NCBI GenBank assembly: GCA_001899805.1
Contig: MKWP01000014.1
Location: 62,001 to 126,000 of the forward strand
Direction of reading: 5' to 3'
Origin: Lysobacterales bacterium 66-474
GTDB taxonomy: Bacteria > Pseudomonadota > Gammaproteobacteria > Xanthomonadales > Rhodanobacteraceae
Length of the DNA stretch: 64,000 nt
Below, piece after piece: positions 1-9,417 of this stretch. Both the position numbers and the translations under genes were made by a program. Within the stretch, counting starts at the first letter, position 1; each line of letters starts with the position of its first letter. The notes under the pieces are model-generated. The model was not told the DNA's origin. It made no database searches and saw nothing but the letters and a program-made list of their open reading frames with translations.

Positions 1-49
1 ACGGTCGTGTCGCGAAGACGTCAACGTGAAAAATGGTCGTGGCCATCAT
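1..49 (-). CDS. PhzF-like isomerase/epimerase, N-terminal fragment (runs off the left edge)
   Basis: Only the first 16 codons lie in the window. Read on the minus strand from the ATG at 49-47 (a second in-frame ATG follows at once), they give MMATTIFHVDVFATRP. That matches the first beta strand typical of PhzF/DAP-epimerase-fold proteins, which usually open with a short TTIFHVDVF-type segment. No catalytic residues are visible. The gene would be the third member of an operon with the SnoaL-like and carboxymuconolactone decarboxylase-like genes on the same strand, facing the LysR gene. The call rests on one short motif, so it is tentative. Confidence 0.45.
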   Translation of the reverse strand, partial: MMATTIFHVDVFATRP

Positions 50-161
50 GGGAAATCTGCGCTCGAACTTCTCGACGTGGTTAGCTTGTGCAACAACACC
101 CCGGCCGACCGCCGGCAACCCACGCAGCAGGCTGGCGGTTGGAGGGAGCCGTCGGACCCGG

Positions 162-629
162 TTACCTGTTTCCTCTCACCGCGTGCTGGTACTGACTCAA
201 CAACCTTGCATTGTCAACCGATCCGTGGTGGTGTACTTGCCTCCACTCGCCCTCGATCAGTCTGAAAAGCCGAGTCGTGCGGATTGCCATCTCGAGCTTC
301 GCATGACCTGCTCGATATTCCCCGCGCTCTCGACCTGCCACATAGAAGATCTCGCCACCTTCGTGATAGCTGTAGTCGTAAAACTCGAACCAGAATGGCT
401 CCGGGTGGCTGAACAATTTGGCATACACCTCCTTGATTTCATCCCAGCCGCGCTTGATGCCACCCACCGGGTTGTCCATGACGGACTCGCTTGTCTGCGC
501 CCAATTTCGAGCCATCAAGTCGAGATCGCGATTGTTGAGAGCTTGGTAAAATCCTGACAGCGCCTTCATCTGCGGAGTGATCTGCTCCTTCGGTTCCTTG
601 CCTGTCACGGGTGTCTGTTCAGTTCTCAC
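162..629 (-). CDS. SnoaL/NTF2-like small protein
   Basis: 155 residues with the alpha+beta cone pattern of the NTF2-like superfamily. An N-terminal helix (MKALSGFYQALNNRDLDLMA, about residues 21-40) is followed by the W/DNPVGG segment and a C-terminal strand pair ending EWRQVHHHGSVDN, which closely resembles SnoaL_3/DUF4440-type proteins. The start is GTG, chosen because GAGG lies 7 nt upstream. Members act as small hydrolases, isomerases or ligand-binding proteins, and the substrate cannot be read here. It sits between a carboxymuconolactone decarboxylase-like gene (119 bp upstream) and a PhzF-like gene (112 bp downstream), probably in one transcript controlled by the divergent LysR protein. 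Confidence 0.75.
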   Translation of the reverse strand: MRTEQTPVTGKEPKEQITPQMKALSGFYQALNNRDLDLMARNWAQTSESVMDNPVGGIKRGWDEIKEVYAKLFSHPEPFWFEFYDYSYHEGGEIFYVAGRERGEYRAGHAKLEMAIRTTRLFRLIEGEWRQVHHHGSVDNARLLSQYQHAVRGNR

Positions 630-748
630 GTCAATGTCCTCTTCAGCGCCGGGTTCGCGCCCAACTCAAGGCCGGCGGTGCCGCTGCGATGCTCAATGGG
701 TTGATTGACCACGGTGAACCCGCGGGCAGCGAGAGCGTGCGGTCGGAT

Positions 749-1141
749 TCACGACACGGAGTGCGGCTCGGGATAGACATCCCTGACAGCCAGCAGCGCA
801 TTCCGAACCGCCGGACCGCCGGCGTAGAAGAGCAAAGTCAACAAAGTCTCCACCATTTGTTCGCGGCTGACACCGAGCTTGCGAGCCGATTCCATGTGCG
901 CGCGCAGTTGCGGCTCCGCGTTGCCTCGCGTTGCGCAACTCGCCACCAGCAACAGTTCACGCGTCGCGAGGTCGAGGCCTGGCCGCGCCATGATGCCGCC
1001 GAGGGCCCACTCGACGGTCATCGTGCAAAAATCGGGACATACGTCCGCCATCTCCTGCACCATCGCTTCACCCACCTGGTCACCGTGCAACTCCTCGAGT
1101 ACCTGGAGGCCCCGCTTGTACCCTTCGCTGTTCTTTTGCAT
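749..1141 (-). CDS. Carboxymuconolactone decarboxylase family protein
   Basis: 130 residues, the usual length of PcaC-type single-domain proteins. The core LDLATRELLLVASCATRGN and the segment QLRAHMESARKLGVSREQM are the classic CMD helices. PcaC decarboxylates 4-carboxymuconolactone in protocatechuate catabolism, but many relatives are of unknown function. The CxxC of the AhpD peroxidase branch is absent (a lone Cys in SCATRG), so a peroxidase role is unlikely. No other protocatechuate gene is nearby, so the substrate is open. It is first in a minus-strand operon and is separated by 127 bp from the divergent LysR gene, an arrangement that usually means direct LysR control. Confidence 0.82.
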   Translation of the reverse strand: MQKNSEGYKRGLQVLEELHGDQVGEAMVQEMADVCPDFCTMTVEWALGGIMARPGLDLATRELLLVASCATRGNAEPQLRAHMESARKLGVSREQMVETLLTLLFYAGGPAVRNALLAVRDVYPEPHSVS

Positions 1142-1268
1142 GTTGCCGCACCTTTCCGCGATTGCGCCTTCGTGATACGCCGAGCGGCGTGAAGGACAAG
1201 GTAGTCACCACGCGTCGCGCGATAAACAACCATCCAGGTTCTGGACAAACAACCACGGGTTTCCAATC

Positions 1269-2159
1269 ATGGACAGGCTTACCAGCATGGCGATCTTCGC
1301 GAGGGTGGTGGAAAAGGGCAGCCTCGCCGCCGCCGCGGAGGAGTTCTGTACCTCCGCCACGATGGTCGGCAAGCATCTGCGTGCCCTGGAACAACACCTG
1401 GGCGGCCGGCTGCTCAATCGAACCACCCGTCGCCAGAGCCTGACCGATCTCGGTCGCGAGTATTACGATCGCTGCAAGCAGATACTGGCCGATGTCGAAG
1501 CGGCTGACGGCATTGCGGATGCCATGCAGGCCGTGCCGCGTGGTGTCTTGCGGGTGACCGCGCCATCGTCGTTCGGCAGCCACGGGTTGATGGCGGCGCT
1601 TCCGGATTACTTTGCGCGCTATCCCGAAGTGGGCATCGACCTTTCACTCGATGACCGGGTTGTGGATCTGGTCGAGGATCGCTTCGAAGTGGCCATTCGG
1701 ATAGGCGCGTTGCCTGATTCGAATCTCGTGGCGCGGCCACTCGCCGATTACCGCAGCGTGGTGTGTGCGAGCCCTGCTTACCTGGCGCGCCACGGGGTTC
1801 CCCGGAATTTGGCGGACCTCTCCGCCCACGACTGCCTTGGCTTCAGCCATTGGAAAATCCGGGACGAGTGGCACCTCGACGGACCGCAGGGCCGCGAAAC
1901 GGTGCGGGTCCACGGCCGCTTCCAAGCCAACAGTGGCCAGGCGCTGCGCATGGCTGCCTTGCTGGGCCTGGGAATCGTGATGCAACCCGAGGTGCTCCTG
2001 GCCGAAGATCTGGCAGCTGGGCGCCTTGTGCAGGTGTTGCCGGGCTACGCGACGTACGCGCGGCCGATGCATGTCGTCTATCCCGCGGATCGCTACTCCA
2101 GGCCGAAGCTCCGGAGCTTCGTCGATTTCGTCGTGGAGCGCTTTGGCCGCGTAACCTGA
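1269..2159 (+). CDS. LysR-family transcriptional regulator
   Basis: 296 residues. The N-terminal winged helix-turn-helix covers about residues 1-60 (MAIFARVVEKGSLAAAAEEF, then HLRALEQHLGGRLLNRTTRR). It is followed by the two-lobed periplasmic-binding-like effector domain (GVLRVTAPSSFG about residue 92, and the ARYPEVGIDLSLDD segment). The sequence belongs to the CrgA/DsdC-like LTTR subgroup that often controls small oxidoreductases. It is transcribed away from the CMD/SnoaL/PhzF-like operon, so it is the likely regulator of that operon and of itself. The effector is unknown. The ATG at 1269 is the natural start because the HTH begins right after it. Confidence 0.9.
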   Translation: MDRLTSMAIFARVVEKGSLAAAAEEFCTSATMVGKHLRALEQHLGGRLLNRTTRRQSLTDLGREYYDRCKQILADVEAADGIADAMQAVPRGVLRVTAPSSFGSHGLMAALPDYFARYPEVGIDLSLDDRVVDLVEDRFEVAIRIGALPDSNLVARPLADYRSVVCASPAYLARHGVPRNLADLSAHDCLGFSHWKIRDEWHLDGPQGRETVRVHGRFQANSGQALRMAALLGLGIVMQPEVLLAEDLAAGRLVQVLPGYATYARPMHVVYPADRYSRPKLRSFVDFVVERFGRVT

Positions 2160-2308
2160 GCCCGGAGAGATTTACGGCGACGTGTTGCAGCACCAAAGCC
2201 GTCGACATGGCGGCAGTTCCAAGCCGGGTCATTCCGACGAACCCTGCCTTCAACGGACTGTCGCCTGCACCGCGGCCGCAAGCCGAAGACCAGGTTGAAG
2301 TCGCCCTG

Positions 2309-2569
2309 CTACGCCCCGAGCTGCCGCACCAGCTCGATGTACTTCCGTCGCGCTTCGTCGTCGCGCATGCCGCGCAATTGCGACCATGCCTCGTACTTTG
2401 CGGTGTTGACGAAGTCGAAGAAGCCCGGCTTGGGGCCGCAGGCGTCGCCGTCGGTGGCCTGCTTGTAAAGCGCGTACAGTTTCAGCAGGGTGTCGTTGTC
2501 CGGGCGTTCGGGCAGGCGCTTGACGTCCTCGGCGGCCTGCCTGAAATCGGTGGCGAGATCGGCGCACAT
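2309..2569 (-). CDS. Acyl-CoA-binding protein (ACBP)
   Basis: 86 residues, exactly the size of free ACBP. The ligand-binding signature is present: KLYALYKQATDGDACG followed by KYEAWSQLRGM, with the conserved Tyr and Lys that contact the CoA phosphate. ACBP buffers medium- and long-chain acyl-CoA esters in the cytoplasm. Stand-alone ACBPs are rather scattered in bacteria but frequent in Xanthomonadales. The gene follows the phasin gene on the same strand with a 7-bp gap, so the two are probably cotranslated. This links acyl-CoA handling with polyhydroxyalkanoate granule or membrane association. Confidence 0.9.
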   Translation of the reverse strand: MCADLATDFRQAAEDVKRLPERPDNDTLLKLYALYKQATDGDACGPKPGFFDFVNTAKYEAWSQLRGMRDDEARRKYIELVRQLGA

Positions 2570-2576
2570 GGCGCGC

Positions 2577-3050
2577 TCAGGGTTTCGGCTTCGGGCGCTT
2601 CGTCGTCGTGGCGCGCGGCTTGGCAGTCGACCCGCGTGCCGCGCGCACCTCGCGCGCCAACGCGTCGATGCGGGCGGACAAGTCGCGGATGTCCGACTGG
2701 CTGGGCATGTGCATGCGCTTCATGGTGCGCGCGATGCGCTCGTCGAAGGCCTGTTCCAGCTTGCCCATCGCCGCATTGGTGCGTTTGCGCGCGGCTTCGA
2801 CCCAGGGTTCGGTTTGTTCGCGCGCCTGTTGCACCTGTTCCTTGGCGTAGGCGTGGGTCTTTTCCTGGATGCGCACGCCTTCCTCGACCAGCGCGTCGAA
2901 GAACTTGCCGCCTTCCTGCTGGGTGCGCGACAACGCGCCCAGGCCTGCCAGCCATATCTGTTGCGCGGAATCGGCGAGCCCGCGGCTGAAACGCTGTCCG
3001 GACGTGGCTGCATCGCGCGCGGCCTTGAGGGGGTCGGGTTTGTCGTTCAT
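2577..3050 (-). CDS. Phasin family protein (PHA granule-associated)
   Basis: 157 residues from the ATG at 3050, chosen over an in-frame ATG 38 codons upstream because GGAG lies 8 nt before it and the phasin motif starts here. The segment QQIWLAGLGALSRTQQEGGK (about residues 28-47) is the hallmark of the PhaF/PhaI phasin N-terminus. A long amphipathic helix and a predicted coiled coil follow (EKTHAYAKEQVQQAREQTEP). The C-terminus is a Lys/Arg/Pro-rich tail as in PhaF, which can bind nucleic acid. The protein coats polyhydroxyalkanoate granules. No PHA synthase is in the window, so PHA storage itself is not demonstrated. Confidence 0.85.
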   Translation of the reverse strand: MNDKPDPLKAARDAATSGQRFSRGLADSAQQIWLAGLGALSRTQQEGGKFFDALVEEGVRIQEKTHAYAKEQVQQAREQTEPWVEAARKRTNAAMGKLEQAFDERIARTMKRMHMPSQSDIRDLSARIDALAREVRAARGSTAKPRATTTKRPKPKP

Positions 3051-3205
3051 GTCTGCAGCTCCGTTCGGCGGGATGCCCAATGTACGCTTTTTTCGTGCGA
3101 TCGTCCCTGATCGCTGCTGCATCCATCGGCGCGATGAATCGGGAAATGGTGAGTTCCCGAACACCAGAGCGGCCTTCCGTGGCCCGGATTTTCACGACAG
3201 CCGTT

Positions 3206-3910
3206 TCAAAAGGGAGTACGCGTTCGCGGCCAGTCGCGCGGCGCCGGTTGCGCGACCACGTGCGCGAGCTCTTCGAGGAATTGCCGGCGCGGGAGCGTGC
3301 GCGCGCCCATGCGCAACAGATGCGGATTGGGGACCTGGGCGTCGATCCACGGAAACCCGCGTTCGCGCAGGACGCGTGCCAGCGCGTGCAGCGCGAGTTT
3401 GGAGGCGTTGCTGCGCAGCGAAAACATCGATTCGGCGCTGAACATGCGTCCGATCGCGATGCCGTAGATGCCGCCGATCAATTCGTTGCCGTCCCACATT
3501 TCCAGTGAATGCGCGTAGCCCAGCAGGTGCAGGTTGGTGTACGCCGTCAGCATGTCGGACGTGATCCAGGTGCCGGACTGGCCGGCACGCGGTCCGGCGC
3601 ACGCGCGCATCACGGCGTCGAAGGCACGGTCCATGCTCCACGTCCATCGACAGTGGCGCAGGAATTTCGCGAGGCTGTGCGAAAGGTGCACGCCGTCGGT
3701 GTCGAACACGCAGCGTGGATCGGGCGACCACCAGAGCAGCGGATCGCCTTCGGAGTACCACGGGAAGATGCCGCGCGAGTAGGCGGCGACCAGGCGTTGT
3801 GGCGACAGGTCGCCGCCGAATGCCAGCAGCCCGTTGGGATCGGTGAGCGCGGTTGCGGGATCGGGAAAGGCGCTCGGCGCGAGCGCGTCGAGGGACTGGA
3901 TGCGCGTCAT
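3206..3910 (-). CDS. aat: Leucyl/phenylalanyl-tRNA--protein transferase
   Basis: 234 residues, the standard Aat length. Diagnostic segments are PNGLLAFGGDLSPQRLVAAY near the N-terminus, YSRGIFPWYSEGDPLLWWSP, the GGIYGIAIGRMFSAESMFS block and SNASKLALHAL. Aat adds Leu or Phe to proteins with N-terminal Lys/Arg, marking them for ClpS/ClpAP degradation (bacterial N-end rule). The start codon is 2 bp after the stop of the COG3146 acyltransferase gene, indicating a translationally coupled pair. This pairing with a COG3146 protein is common in related proteobacteria. Confidence 0.96.
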   Translation of the reverse strand: MTRIQSLDALAPSAFPDPATALTDPNGLLAFGGDLSPQRLVAAYSRGIFPWYSEGDPLLWWSPDPRCVFDTDGVHLSHSLAKFLRHCRWTWSMDRAFDAVMRACAGPRAGQSGTWITSDMLTAYTNLHLLGYAHSLEMWDGNELIGGIYGIAIGRMFSAESMFSLRSNASKLALHALARVLRERGFPWIDAQVPNPHLLRMGARTLPRRQFLEELAHVVAQPAPRDWPRTRTPF

Positions 3911-3912
3911 GG

Positions 3913-5061
3913 TCAGCGGTCCCGGCCGCGTTCGGCGAACGGCGAGTGCGCCAGCAGCTCGCGGCCGCGTGCTTCCAGCAACGCGGCTTCGCGCTTCAAC
4001 GCGGCGCGGATCGCGGCGCGAAAGCCGGCGTCCGCGATGTAGTGGCGCGAATGCGTGCGCGCAGGCAGGAATCCGCGTGCCAGCTTGTGCAGGCCCTGCG
4101 CGCCGGGTTCGAAGCGGTGCAGGCCGGCGCGCAGGCAGTGATCGATGCCCTGGTAGTAGCAAAGCTCGAAGTGCAGGCCGGGCACGGCTTCGCGCGCTCC
4201 CCAGTAACGGCCGTACAGGGTGTCGTGGCTGGAAAGGAACAATGCGCCTGCGATGATCCCGCGGTCGCGCCGCGCGAAGGCCACGTGCGAGTGGTGCGGG
4301 AATGCCGCGCCGAGGTGACGGAAGAATTCGAGCGTCAACGTCGGCGTGTTGCCCTTCTCGTCGAAGGTGTGGGTGTAAAGATGGTGCATGCTGCGCCAGT
4401 CGTCCTCGTCCAGCGCGCCGCCGTCGCGGAATTCGCACGCCACGCCCGCCCCGGCGACTTGCTGGCGTTCGCGCCGGATCGCGCTGCGCCGCTTGTGGGT
4501 CAGCGCGTCGAGATAGTCCTGAAAGTCGCGCCAGCCGCCGGGGTTGCGCCACTGGAATTGCCAGTCCGAACGTTCCAGCCAGGCGTCGTCGAAAGCGGCG
4601 ATGTCTTCGTCGCGCAGGAAATCGACGTGCAGCGACGACAACCCGGCGCGATCGGTCAGCTCGCGCAGCGCCGTCGCAAGCGTGCGGCGACGAACGTCGG
4701 CATCCGCGCCGTCGCCGACCAGCAAGCGCGGTCCCGTCACCGGCGAGTAGGGCACCGCGCACAGGAACTTCGGGTAGTAATCGCCGCCCGCGCGTTCCCA
4801 TGCGTCGGCCCAGGCCCAGTCGAACACGTACTCGCCGTGCGAATTGGCCTTGACGTACAGCGGCACCGCGCCGAGCAAGGTATCGTCGTCGTGCAGTGTC
4901 AGGTGCTGCGCGCGCCAGCCGAACGCCGCGCGTATGCAGCCGGTGCGCTCCAGGCCGGCCAGGAAAGCATGGCGGGTGAACGGATTGTCGTCCGCGGCCA
5001 GTGCGTCCCAGTCGCTTGCGGCGATCCCGTCGATCGATTCATGCGTGCGCAGCGTCAGCAT
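3913..5061 (-). CDS. GNAT-fold N-acyltransferase, COG3146 family
   Basis: 382 residues. The N-terminal motif ADDNPFTRHAFLAGLERTGC and the following GWRAQHLTLHD, with the central KFLCAVPYSPVTGPRLLVG, are typical of COG3146 (DUF482). These proteins carry two GNAT-like halves resembling FemAB peptidyltransferases. The second half has HHLYTHTFDEKGNTPTLTLE and the ELCYYQGIDHCLRAGLHRFE segment near the C-terminus. The biochemical substrate of the family is unproven. The gene lies directly upstream of aat with a 2-bp gap, so the two are coexpressed. A much longer reading frame continues upstream, but that part is antisense to the cyclase-like gene and is not coding. Confidence 0.88.
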   Translation of the reverse strand: MLTLRTHESIDGIAASDWDALAADDNPFTRHAFLAGLERTGCIRAAFGWRAQHLTLHDDDTLLGAVPLYVKANSHGEYVFDWAWADAWERAGGDYYPKFLCAVPYSPVTGPRLLVGDGADADVRRRTLATALRELTDRAGLSSLHVDFLRDEDIAAFDDAWLERSDWQFQWRNPGGWRDFQDYLDALTHKRRSAIRRERQQVAGAGVACEFRDGGALDEDDWRSMHHLYTHTFDEKGNTPTLTLEFFRHLGAAFPHHSHVAFARRDRGIIAGALFLSSHDTLYGRYWGAREAVPGLHFELCYYQGIDHCLRAGLHRFEPGAQGLHKLARGFLPARTHSRHYIADAGFRAAIRAALKREAALLEARGRELLAHSPFAERGRDR

Positions 5062-5190
5062 GCCCGCATTGTAGGCCGGCCCGCGCGGCGCGCCGTGCAT
5101 TCGGGTGTGGCCGGACGCCTCGGGCGTTTTCCCCGGCACCGGCGCGCGTACAATTGGCTTCCTCGAGTAGCCGGCAGCACCCGAACCGGT

Positions 5191-6534
5191 ATGAGCATGC
5201 AAGCTCCACCGATCCAGTACGCCAGCACCCCGCGCGGCGACATTGCGTACCGCACCCTCGGCGAGGGACCGCGCGATCTGTTGCTCATGAACCCGATGAG
5301 CCGCAGCATCGAGAACCTGTGGGACTATCCCGCCAATGCGGCGTTGCTGGCACGGCTCGCGGGCTTCTGCCGGCTGACCGTGTTCGACCGGCGCGGCTGC
5401 GGCATTTCCGACCCGTTGCCCGCCGACCTGCCGCCGACATGGGAAGACTGGCTGGAAGACGTGTCGGCGGTGCTCGACCATCTGGGCATCCGCGACGCCG
5501 CGCTGCTGGCCGAGCGCGACGCCGCGGCCGCCGCGCTGCTGTTCGCCAGCAGCCATCCCGAGCGCGTGCGCGCGTTGCTGCTCTGCAATACCAGCGCGCG
5601 CTTCCGCGTGGCGCCGGGCTATCCGTGCGGCGAAAACCACGAGCGCTCGGAACGCCTGTCGCGCCAGTGGGAAGCCACCTGGGGCAGCGTGGACATGGTG
5701 CGCGCGACCCGGCCGACGCTGGCGAACGATCCGGCCTACGTGGAATGGGTGACGCGCATGCAGCGAGTGGCCTACTCGCCGCGGCGCGCGGCCGGCGAGT
5801 TCCGCTACATCATCAACTTCGATTCGCGCGCGGTGCTGCCGTCCATCCGCGCGCCGACCCTGATCATGCACCGGCGCGAATTCGAGGTGATCCCGCAGGC
5901 ACACGCGTACTTTCTCGCCGAGCACATCGCGGACTCGCAACTCGAATTCCTGCCGGGCGGCGACATGGACGTATTGCTGCCGGGTGACGAAAAACCACTC
6001 GCGCTGATCGAGTCGTTCCTGGCCGGCGCGCGCCCACCCGATGCCGGCGAACGGGCGCTGACCACGGTGTTGTACCTGCGCGTCGCGAACCCGCGCCAGA
6101 TGGCGGCGAACCTGGGCGACGCACGTTGGCGCGAGGTCAAGGGCAAGCTGCAAATGACCGTGTGCGCGGAGCTGGCGCGCTTCCAGGGGCGCGCGGTGGA
6201 GGTCGACGACAAGGGTTGCCTCGCCAGTTTCGAAGGTCCGGTGCGGGCGTTGCGTTTCGCCGCGTCGATCAGGCAAACGCTGCGTGACCAGTTGCGGCTG
6301 GAAATCCGTGTCGGCATCCACATCGGCGAATGCGAGCGCAGCGGCGAGGTGCTGGCCGGGATGGCCGTGGATGTCGGGGCCGGCGTGCTGCAGGCCGCGC
6401 AGCCTGGCGAGGTGCTGGCCACCGCTGCCGTGAGCGACCTGATCGCGGGATCGGGCGTCGAGCTGCGCAGCGTCGGCGGGCACCGGCTCGACGGGGTGCC
6501 CGGCGAATGGGATCTGTACGCGCTGGAAGGTTGA
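5191..6534 (+). CDS. Alpha/beta-hydrolase fused to class III cyclase-like domain, both active sites degenerate
   Basis: 447 residues. Residues 1-285 are an alpha/beta-hydrolase fold (RGDIAYRTLGEGPRDLLLMN, VFDRRGCGISDP, the HPERVRALLLCNTS strand). Residues 290-447 resemble a class III nucleotide cyclase (LGDARWREVKGKLQ, RVGIHIGECE, the VPGEWDLYALEG end). This two-domain layout is known, for example in mycobacterial Rv1900c-like proteins. Here the nucleophile elbow, usually GxSxGG, reads AERDAA, so the serine is Arg. In the cyclase half the FTDIVGST segment reads YLRVANPR, and the second metal Asp (GDG) is Lys-Gly. Catalysis by either domain looks impossible, so it may be a signalling or scaffold pseudoenzyme. 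It is monocistronic. Confidence 0.82.
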   Translation: MSMQAPPIQYASTPRGDIAYRTLGEGPRDLLLMNPMSRSIENLWDYPANAALLARLAGFCRLTVFDRRGCGISDPLPADLPPTWEDWLEDVSAVLDHLGIRDAALLAERDAAAAALLFASSHPERVRALLLCNTSARFRVAPGYPCGENHERSERLSRQWEATWGSVDMVRATRPTLANDPAYVEWVTRMQRVAYSPRRAAGEFRYIINFDSRAVLPSIRAPTLIMHRREFEVIPQAHAYFLAEHIADSQLEFLPGGDMDVLLPGDEKPLALIESFLAGARPPDAGERALTTVLYLRVANPRQMAANLGDARWREVKGKLQMTVCAELARFQGRAVEVDDKGCLASFEGPVRALRFAASIRQTLRDQLRLEIRVGIHIGECERSGEVLAGMAVDVGAGVLQAAQPGEVLATAAVSDLIAGSGVELRSVGGHRLDGVPGEWDLYALEG

Positions 6535-6546
6535 TGCGGCGCCGGC

Positions 6547-7680
<1,134 letters not shown>

Positions 7681-7723
7681 TCAAGCGCGCGACGGTTGCG
7701 ATTTTCGCACGAGGATGATTTCC

Positions 7724-8791
7724 ATGCGTATTGGCGTTCCTTCCGAAACCAAGACCCTCGAGGGCCGCGTTGCCCTCGTCCCGGCTGCCTGCGCGGACCT
7801 GATCCGCCACGGCCACGATGTGTACCTGCAGTCCGGCGCGGGCGAGAAGAGCGGTTTTGCCAACGAGCGCTACACCAGGGTGGGCGTCAAGGTCGTCAAG
7901 GACGCGGCCGCGCTGTATGGCAAGGCCGAGATGATCGTCAAGGTGAAAGAGCCGATCGAGGGCGACCTGAAATTGCTCGAGAAGCGCCACCTGCTGTTCT
8001 GCTACCTGCATCTCGCGCCCGATCCCAAGCTCACCAGGGCGCTGCTGAAGATCGGCCTGACCGGGGTCGCGTTCGAAAGCGTGCAGGAAGCCGATGGTTC
8101 GCTGCCTTTGCTGACGCCGATGTCGGTGGTCGCGGGCAAGCTGGCGACCCAGGTCGGCACCACGCTGCTGCACCAGCCGAACGGCGGCAAGGGCAAATTG
8201 TTGGGTGGGCTGGCCGCGACCGAGCGCGGCAAGGTCGTGGTGCTGGGCGCGGGCGTCGCCGGCGGCAACGCGGCCAAGCTGGCCGCCCGTGGCGGCACCA
8301 ACGTGGTGGTGTTCGACAAGCGGCCGGATCGCCTGGCGCAGGCGCGTGGCTGGGGCGACAACGTCACCGCGTTGTACGCGTATGAATCGGCGGTGGCCGA
8401 GGAAGTCGCGACCGCCGACCTGGTGGTCGGCGCCGTGCTGGTGCCGAGCGCCAAGGCGCCGCATGTGGTCACGAAGAAAATGGTCAAGTCGATGGAGAAG
8501 GGCAGCGTGCTGGTCGACATTTCCATCGACCAGGGCGGCTGCTTCGAAACCTCCAAACCGACCACCTGGAAGGATCCGACCTACGTCGTCGATGGCGTCA
8601 CGCATTTTTGCGTCACCAACATGCCGGGCGCGGTACCGCAGACTTCCACGCAGGCGATCTCGGCGGCGATCCTGCCGTACGTGACGCGCCTCGCCCAGAA
8701 GAACTGGCGCAAGGACGCGATCCTCGCCAGCGGCCTGAACGTCGATGGCGGCGATCTTGTGCATCCGGCGCTGAAGGGCATGAAACTCTGA
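7724..8791 (+). CDS. ald: Alanine dehydrogenase
   Basis: 355 residues, slightly shorter than the ~370 of well-studied alanine dehydrogenases. The N-terminal motif MRIGVPSETKTLEGRVALVP, the KVKEPIEGD segment, and the nucleotide-binding GKVVVLGAGVAGGNAAK (about residues 168-184) define the Ald/PntA-like fold. SIDQGGCFETSKPTTW and VTNMPGAVPQTSTQA are strongly conserved substrate-domain motifs. The enzyme interconverts L-alanine and pyruvate with NAD. The ATG at 7724 has GAGG 9 nt upstream; an ATG three codons earlier lies too close to that site. It stands alone and is followed by a long gene-free stretch. Confidence 0.95.
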   Translation: MRIGVPSETKTLEGRVALVPAACADLIRHGHDVYLQSGAGEKSGFANERYTRVGVKVVKDAAALYGKAEMIVKVKEPIEGDLKLLEKRHLLFCYLHLAPDPKLTRALLKIGLTGVAFESVQEADGSLPLLTPMSVVAGKLATQVGTTLLHQPNGGKGKLLGGLAATERGKVVVLGAGVAGGNAAKLAARGGTNVVVFDKRPDRLAQARGWGDNVTALYAYESAVAEEVATADLVVGAVLVPSAKAPHVVTKKMVKSMEKGSVLVDISIDQGGCFETSKPTTWKDPTYVVDGVTHFCVTNMPGAVPQTSTQAISAAILPYVTRLAQKNWRKDAILASGLNVDGGDLVHPALKGMKL

Positions 8792-8812
8792 CGGGGCGCG
8801 GGGTTCACGGTC

Positions 8813-8834
8813 CCCCCCTCCCTTCGGGAGAGGG
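8813..8834. repeat. Polypyrimidine/polypurine hairpin repeat, truncated copy
   Basis: Arms of the CCCTCCC/GGGAGAGGG type with a TTC loop start 22 bp after the ald stop. It matches the first hairpin of the twin-hairpin repeats at 30845, 58361 and 62924 but lacks the second hairpin. It could act as a terminator-like stem for ald, though no T-run follows. Confidence 0.6.
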
Positions 8835-8859
8835 TGCGAGTTTTGCCAATCGCTGCATC

Positions 8860-9417
8860 GACATCCATGTCTTTTCCGCCCGCCTCCAGGGCGGGCGTGT
8901 AACTTCTCTTTGCGTCGCCAAAGAGAAGTTACCAAGAGAAAGGCGACCCCCGCGGACGCGCCTTCCGCACATCCATGTGCTCCAGGTCCGCTCGCAGACG
9001 ACGAGGTTCGCCGACGGTCCATCCATGGCCCCACGGCGAACTGGCCCACATCCTGTGGGCCATCCTGCGGACTTTTCCGTCGTTCGCTCGCCACGTCCGA
9101 GGGGCCCCATCGGCGCGCATCGTGCGCGCAGTTGACGCGAGACAGCCATTCGACTCCGCTTCGAGCGAGGCCATGGATGGCCGTCAGCAAAGCGAATCCG
9201 GTGCCATTGGCGGTGCCGAGAAGCGCAGCAGAATGGCGGGGAAAGCGCCGACTGTTTGAGCACAGGGATGTGCGAGTTCGGCGCGGCCGCCATTCGGCGA
9301 GCATCGCAGGGCAGTCGAACGAACAGGATGTTCGTTCGACCACCGCCTCAGGCACCATGGTTTTTGGCCACTTTTTGCCGTAACAAAAAGTGGCCCGCTC
9401 GCCGCCTAGGCGAGCGG
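8860..9417. repeat. Hairpin island: about twelve successive perfect inverted repeats
   Basis: Perfect stems can be read at 8860-8871 (GACAT/ATGTC, loop CC), 8877-8897 (8 bp, loop TCCAG), 8899-8932 (14 bp, loop CGTCGC), 8967-8980 (GCACATCCATGTGC), 9007-9040 (TTCGCCG/CGGCGAA enclosing ATCCAT), 9042-9062 (9 bp, loop TCC), 9113-9129 (7 bp, loop TCG), 9169-9182 (GGCCATGGATGGCC), 9260-9273 (GCACA/TGTGC, loop GGGA), 9314-9340 (12 bp, loop GGA), 9366-9395 (12 bp, loop CCGTAA) and 9395-9417 (9 bp). The arms are unrelated to each other but the loops are enriched in TCC/GGA. Function unknown; it could be a structured RNA or a clustered repeat element. Confidence 0.7.

Noticed and set aside
630-748. Open frame between the CMD-like and SnoaL-like genes (ends in LELGANPALKRTLT)
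   Set aside because: It begins directly after the CMD stop with no start codon or ribosome-binding site, and is only about 39 codons long; no family recognised.
5062-6483. N-terminal extension of the COG3146 acyltransferase frame
   Set aside because: The extension is antisense to the hydrolase-cyclase gene and lacks family similarity; the conserved protein starts at 5061.
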